A stretch of 29,246 nt of DNA, taken from contig CAKQGD010000020.1 of NCBI GenBank assembly GCA_934232845.1, forward strand, positions 1 through 29,246, given 5' to 3'. Below are positions 28,007-29,246 of the stretch, piece by piece (within the stretch, counting starts at the first letter, position 1; each line of letters opens with the position of its first letter). Below the pieces are notes generated by a model, which had not been told where the DNA came from, ran no database searches, and was given only the letters and a program-made list of their open reading frames with translations. Both the position numbers and the translations under genes were made by a program. Source of the DNA: an uncultured Oscillospiraceae bacterium. GTDB taxonomy: Bacteria > Bacillota > Clostridia > Oscillospirales > Ruminococcaceae.

Positions 28007-28081
28007 GAGGAAAAAACATTTTTTGTGAAAAATGCCTTTTGAAGATCAAAATTTTCTCGAAACAGGAGCGATTTTTATGAG

Positions 28082-28115
28082 AAAAAGCAAGACCGCCCGT
28101 TTTATACAGGCGGCC
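28082..28115 (-). terminator. Terminator of rpoD
   Basis: A 7-base stem GACCGCC/GGCGGCC (one G-U pair; 28091-28097 with 28109-28115), followed on the minus strand by TTGCTTTTTC, directly after the rpoD stop. Confidence 0.7.
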
Positions 28116-28121
28116 GGACAA

Positions 28122-29204
28122 TCAATCCAGAAAATCACGGAGCTTTTTGGAACGGCTCGGGTGGCGCAGCTTGCGCAGAGCCTTCGCCTCGATCTGACGA
28201 ATACGCTCGCGGGTGACGTTAAATTCCCTGCCGACCTCTTCGAGCGTACGGGAGCGTCCGTCCTCCAGCCCAAAGCGCAAGCGCAGAACCTTTTCCTCAC
28301 GGGGCGTCAGGGTATGCAGCACCTCGGAGAGCTGTTCGCGCAGCAGAATATGCGACGCGGCGTCGGCGGGCGCCGGTGTGTCGTCGTCGGGGATAAAGTC
28401 GCCGAGATGGCTGTCCTCCTCCTCGCCGATCGGCGTTTCCAGAGAGACCGGCTCCTGTGCGACCCGCATGATCTCGCGCACCTTGTCCACCGGCATGCCG
28501 AGCTCGTCCGCGATCTCTTCCGCAGTAGGCTCGTGGCCGTTCTTATGCAGAAGCTGAGAGGATACTTTTTTCACTTTGTTGATCGTTTCCACCATGTGTA
28601 CCGGAATGCGGATCGTACGGGCCTGGTCCGCAATGGCGCGGGTGATCGCCTGGCGGATCCACCACGTCGCATAAGTAGAGAACTTAAAGCCCTTAGTGTA
28701 GTCAAATTTTTCGACAGCTTTAATCAGACCCAGGTTTCCCTCCTGGATCAGATCGAGAAACTGCATGCCGCGGCCGACATAGCGCTTCGCAATCGAGACA
28801 ACCAGACGCAGGTTCGCCTCGGAAAGGCGCTGTTTCGCAAATTCATCCCCATTCGCCATTCGAATGGCAAGATCAATTTCCTCCTCGCCGGAAAGCAGCG
28901 GCACACGTCCGATCTCCTTGAGATAAACTTTGACGGGATCGTCAATGCTGATTCCCTCGGTGGAGAGAACGCTTTCGATCTCCTCCTCCACGGGAACCTG
29001 CAGATCCTCCTCAATGTTCTGCGCATAATTCTCAATAATCTCGACATTGCTGTTTTCCAGTGTCTCATAGAGCTTATCCACCTGCTCTACGTCAAAATCC
29101 ACCTCTTCAAGCGCGTCGTTGATCTCCTTGGTTGTCAGCTTGCCCTTGGTCTTGCCCAGCTCCAGCAGATCGCGGATGACGGCTTTCTTGTCTTGTGCTC
29201 CCAA
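28122..29204 (-). CDS. rpoD: RNA polymerase primary sigma factor (sigma-70/SigA)
   Basis: The housekeeping sigma factor, 360 residues. Region 1.1 is short and acidic. Region 1.2 is DDPVKVYLKEIGRVPLLS. Region 2 has EANLRLVVSIAKRYVGRG, then DLIQEGNLGLIKAVEKFDYT and the -10 reading segment FSTYATWWIRQAI. Region 4 has LTPREEKVLRLRFGL and the -35 reading helix around NVTRERIRQIEAKALRKLR. The start is TTG at 29204, with GGGGGAG 7 bases upstream and no nearby ATG. In most Firmicutes dnaG precedes it; only 42 bases remain upstream here. Its promoters, TTGACA/TATAAT, match those read throughout the window. Confidence 0.97.
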   Translation of the reverse strand: MGAQDKKAVIRDLLELGKTKGKLTTKEINDALEEVDFDVEQVDKLYETLENSNVEIIENYAQNIEEDLQVPVEEEIESVLSTEGISIDDPVKVYLKEIGRVPLLSGEEEIDLAIRMANGDEFAKQRLSEANLRLVVSIAKRYVGRGMQFLDLIQEGNLGLIKAVEKFDYTKGFKFSTYATWWIRQAITRAIADQARTIRIPVHMVETINKVKKVSSQLLHKNGHEPTAEEIADELGMPVDKVREIMRVAQEPVSLETPIGEEEDSHLGDFIPDDDTPAPADAASHILLREQLSEVLHTLTPREEKVLRLRFGLEDGRSRTLEEVGREFNVTRERIRQIEAKALRKLRHPSRSKKLRDFLD

Positions 29205-29246
29205 AATACTACTCCCCCTAATTTTTGCCGGCGTTCAGAGAGGCTA

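Noticed and set aside
29218..29246. Possible end of dnaG upstream of rpoD
   Set aside because: Only about 9 codons before a TAG could belong to it, too few to identify, although dnaG is the usual neighbour.

Overview
The window is a stretch of bacterial chromosome of moderately high GC. It most likely comes from a Gram-positive anaerobe of the class Clostridia, Oscillospiraceae/Ruminococcaceae type. This is inferred from the RpoB, RpoC and RpoD proteins, a DUF951-prfA-tsaC-coaE operon, an Rrf2 regulator divergent from cysK, a NiaR regulator, and promoters of the TTGACA/TATAAT type. No phage, plasmid or CRISPR genes were seen. Many starts are GTG or TTG, including those of rpoC and rpoD.

Layout. 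1-7360: the 3'-truncated rpoC and complete rpoB on the minus strand, driven by a perfect consensus promoter (7248-7276). 7377-12240: a minus-strand operon, in transcription order DUF951 protein, prfA, tsaC, coaE, a lytic transglycosylase and an M18 aminopeptidase, with tight or overlapping junctions and a strong terminator at 7323-7360. An unrecognised gene (12221-12868) lies upstream and overlaps the DUF951 start. 12936-13098: a self-contained tRNA-Gln(CUG) unit. 13232-15758: a YoaP-like acetyltransferase, alaA and an Rrf2 repressor. 15764-17000: the divergent Rrf2/cysK control region and cysK. 17000-17500: a gene-free stretch holding one or two candidate small RNA units. 17509-19600: a MATE transporter and a cytidylate-kinase-like gene read divergently from overlapping promoters. 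19725-22732: a secreted or anchored hypothetical protein, a membrane-linked XRE regulator with a candidate operator array, niaR, a tautomerase and an AT-rich small membrane protein. 22733-23583: a gene-poor region ending in a dense cluster of palindromes that looks like a non-autonomous mobile element.

23584-28006: a cobalamin block on the minus strand. A B12 riboswitch with its own promoter and terminator lies first, then about 450 bases without a supported gene that contain a second promoter. These are followed by cobT, cobU, cobS, a short CobU-like protein and a CobC-like phosphatase. Together these genes would attach the lower ligand to cobinamide (nucleotide loop assembly); no corrin-ring genes are present here, so this part of the genome fits salvage or late-stage synthesis. 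28082-29204: rpoD, encoding the primary sigma factor, with its terminator.

The most notable non-genic signals are the candidate small RNA at 17062-17252, the spacer between the B12 riboswitch and cobT, the shared AGTRGGGAAT sites between rrf2 and cysK together with a possible AUA start for rrf2, the three-arm inverted repeat at the XRE promoter, and the palindrome cluster at 23225-23540. All functional statements rest on reading the sequence and knowledge of protein families; no database search was run.
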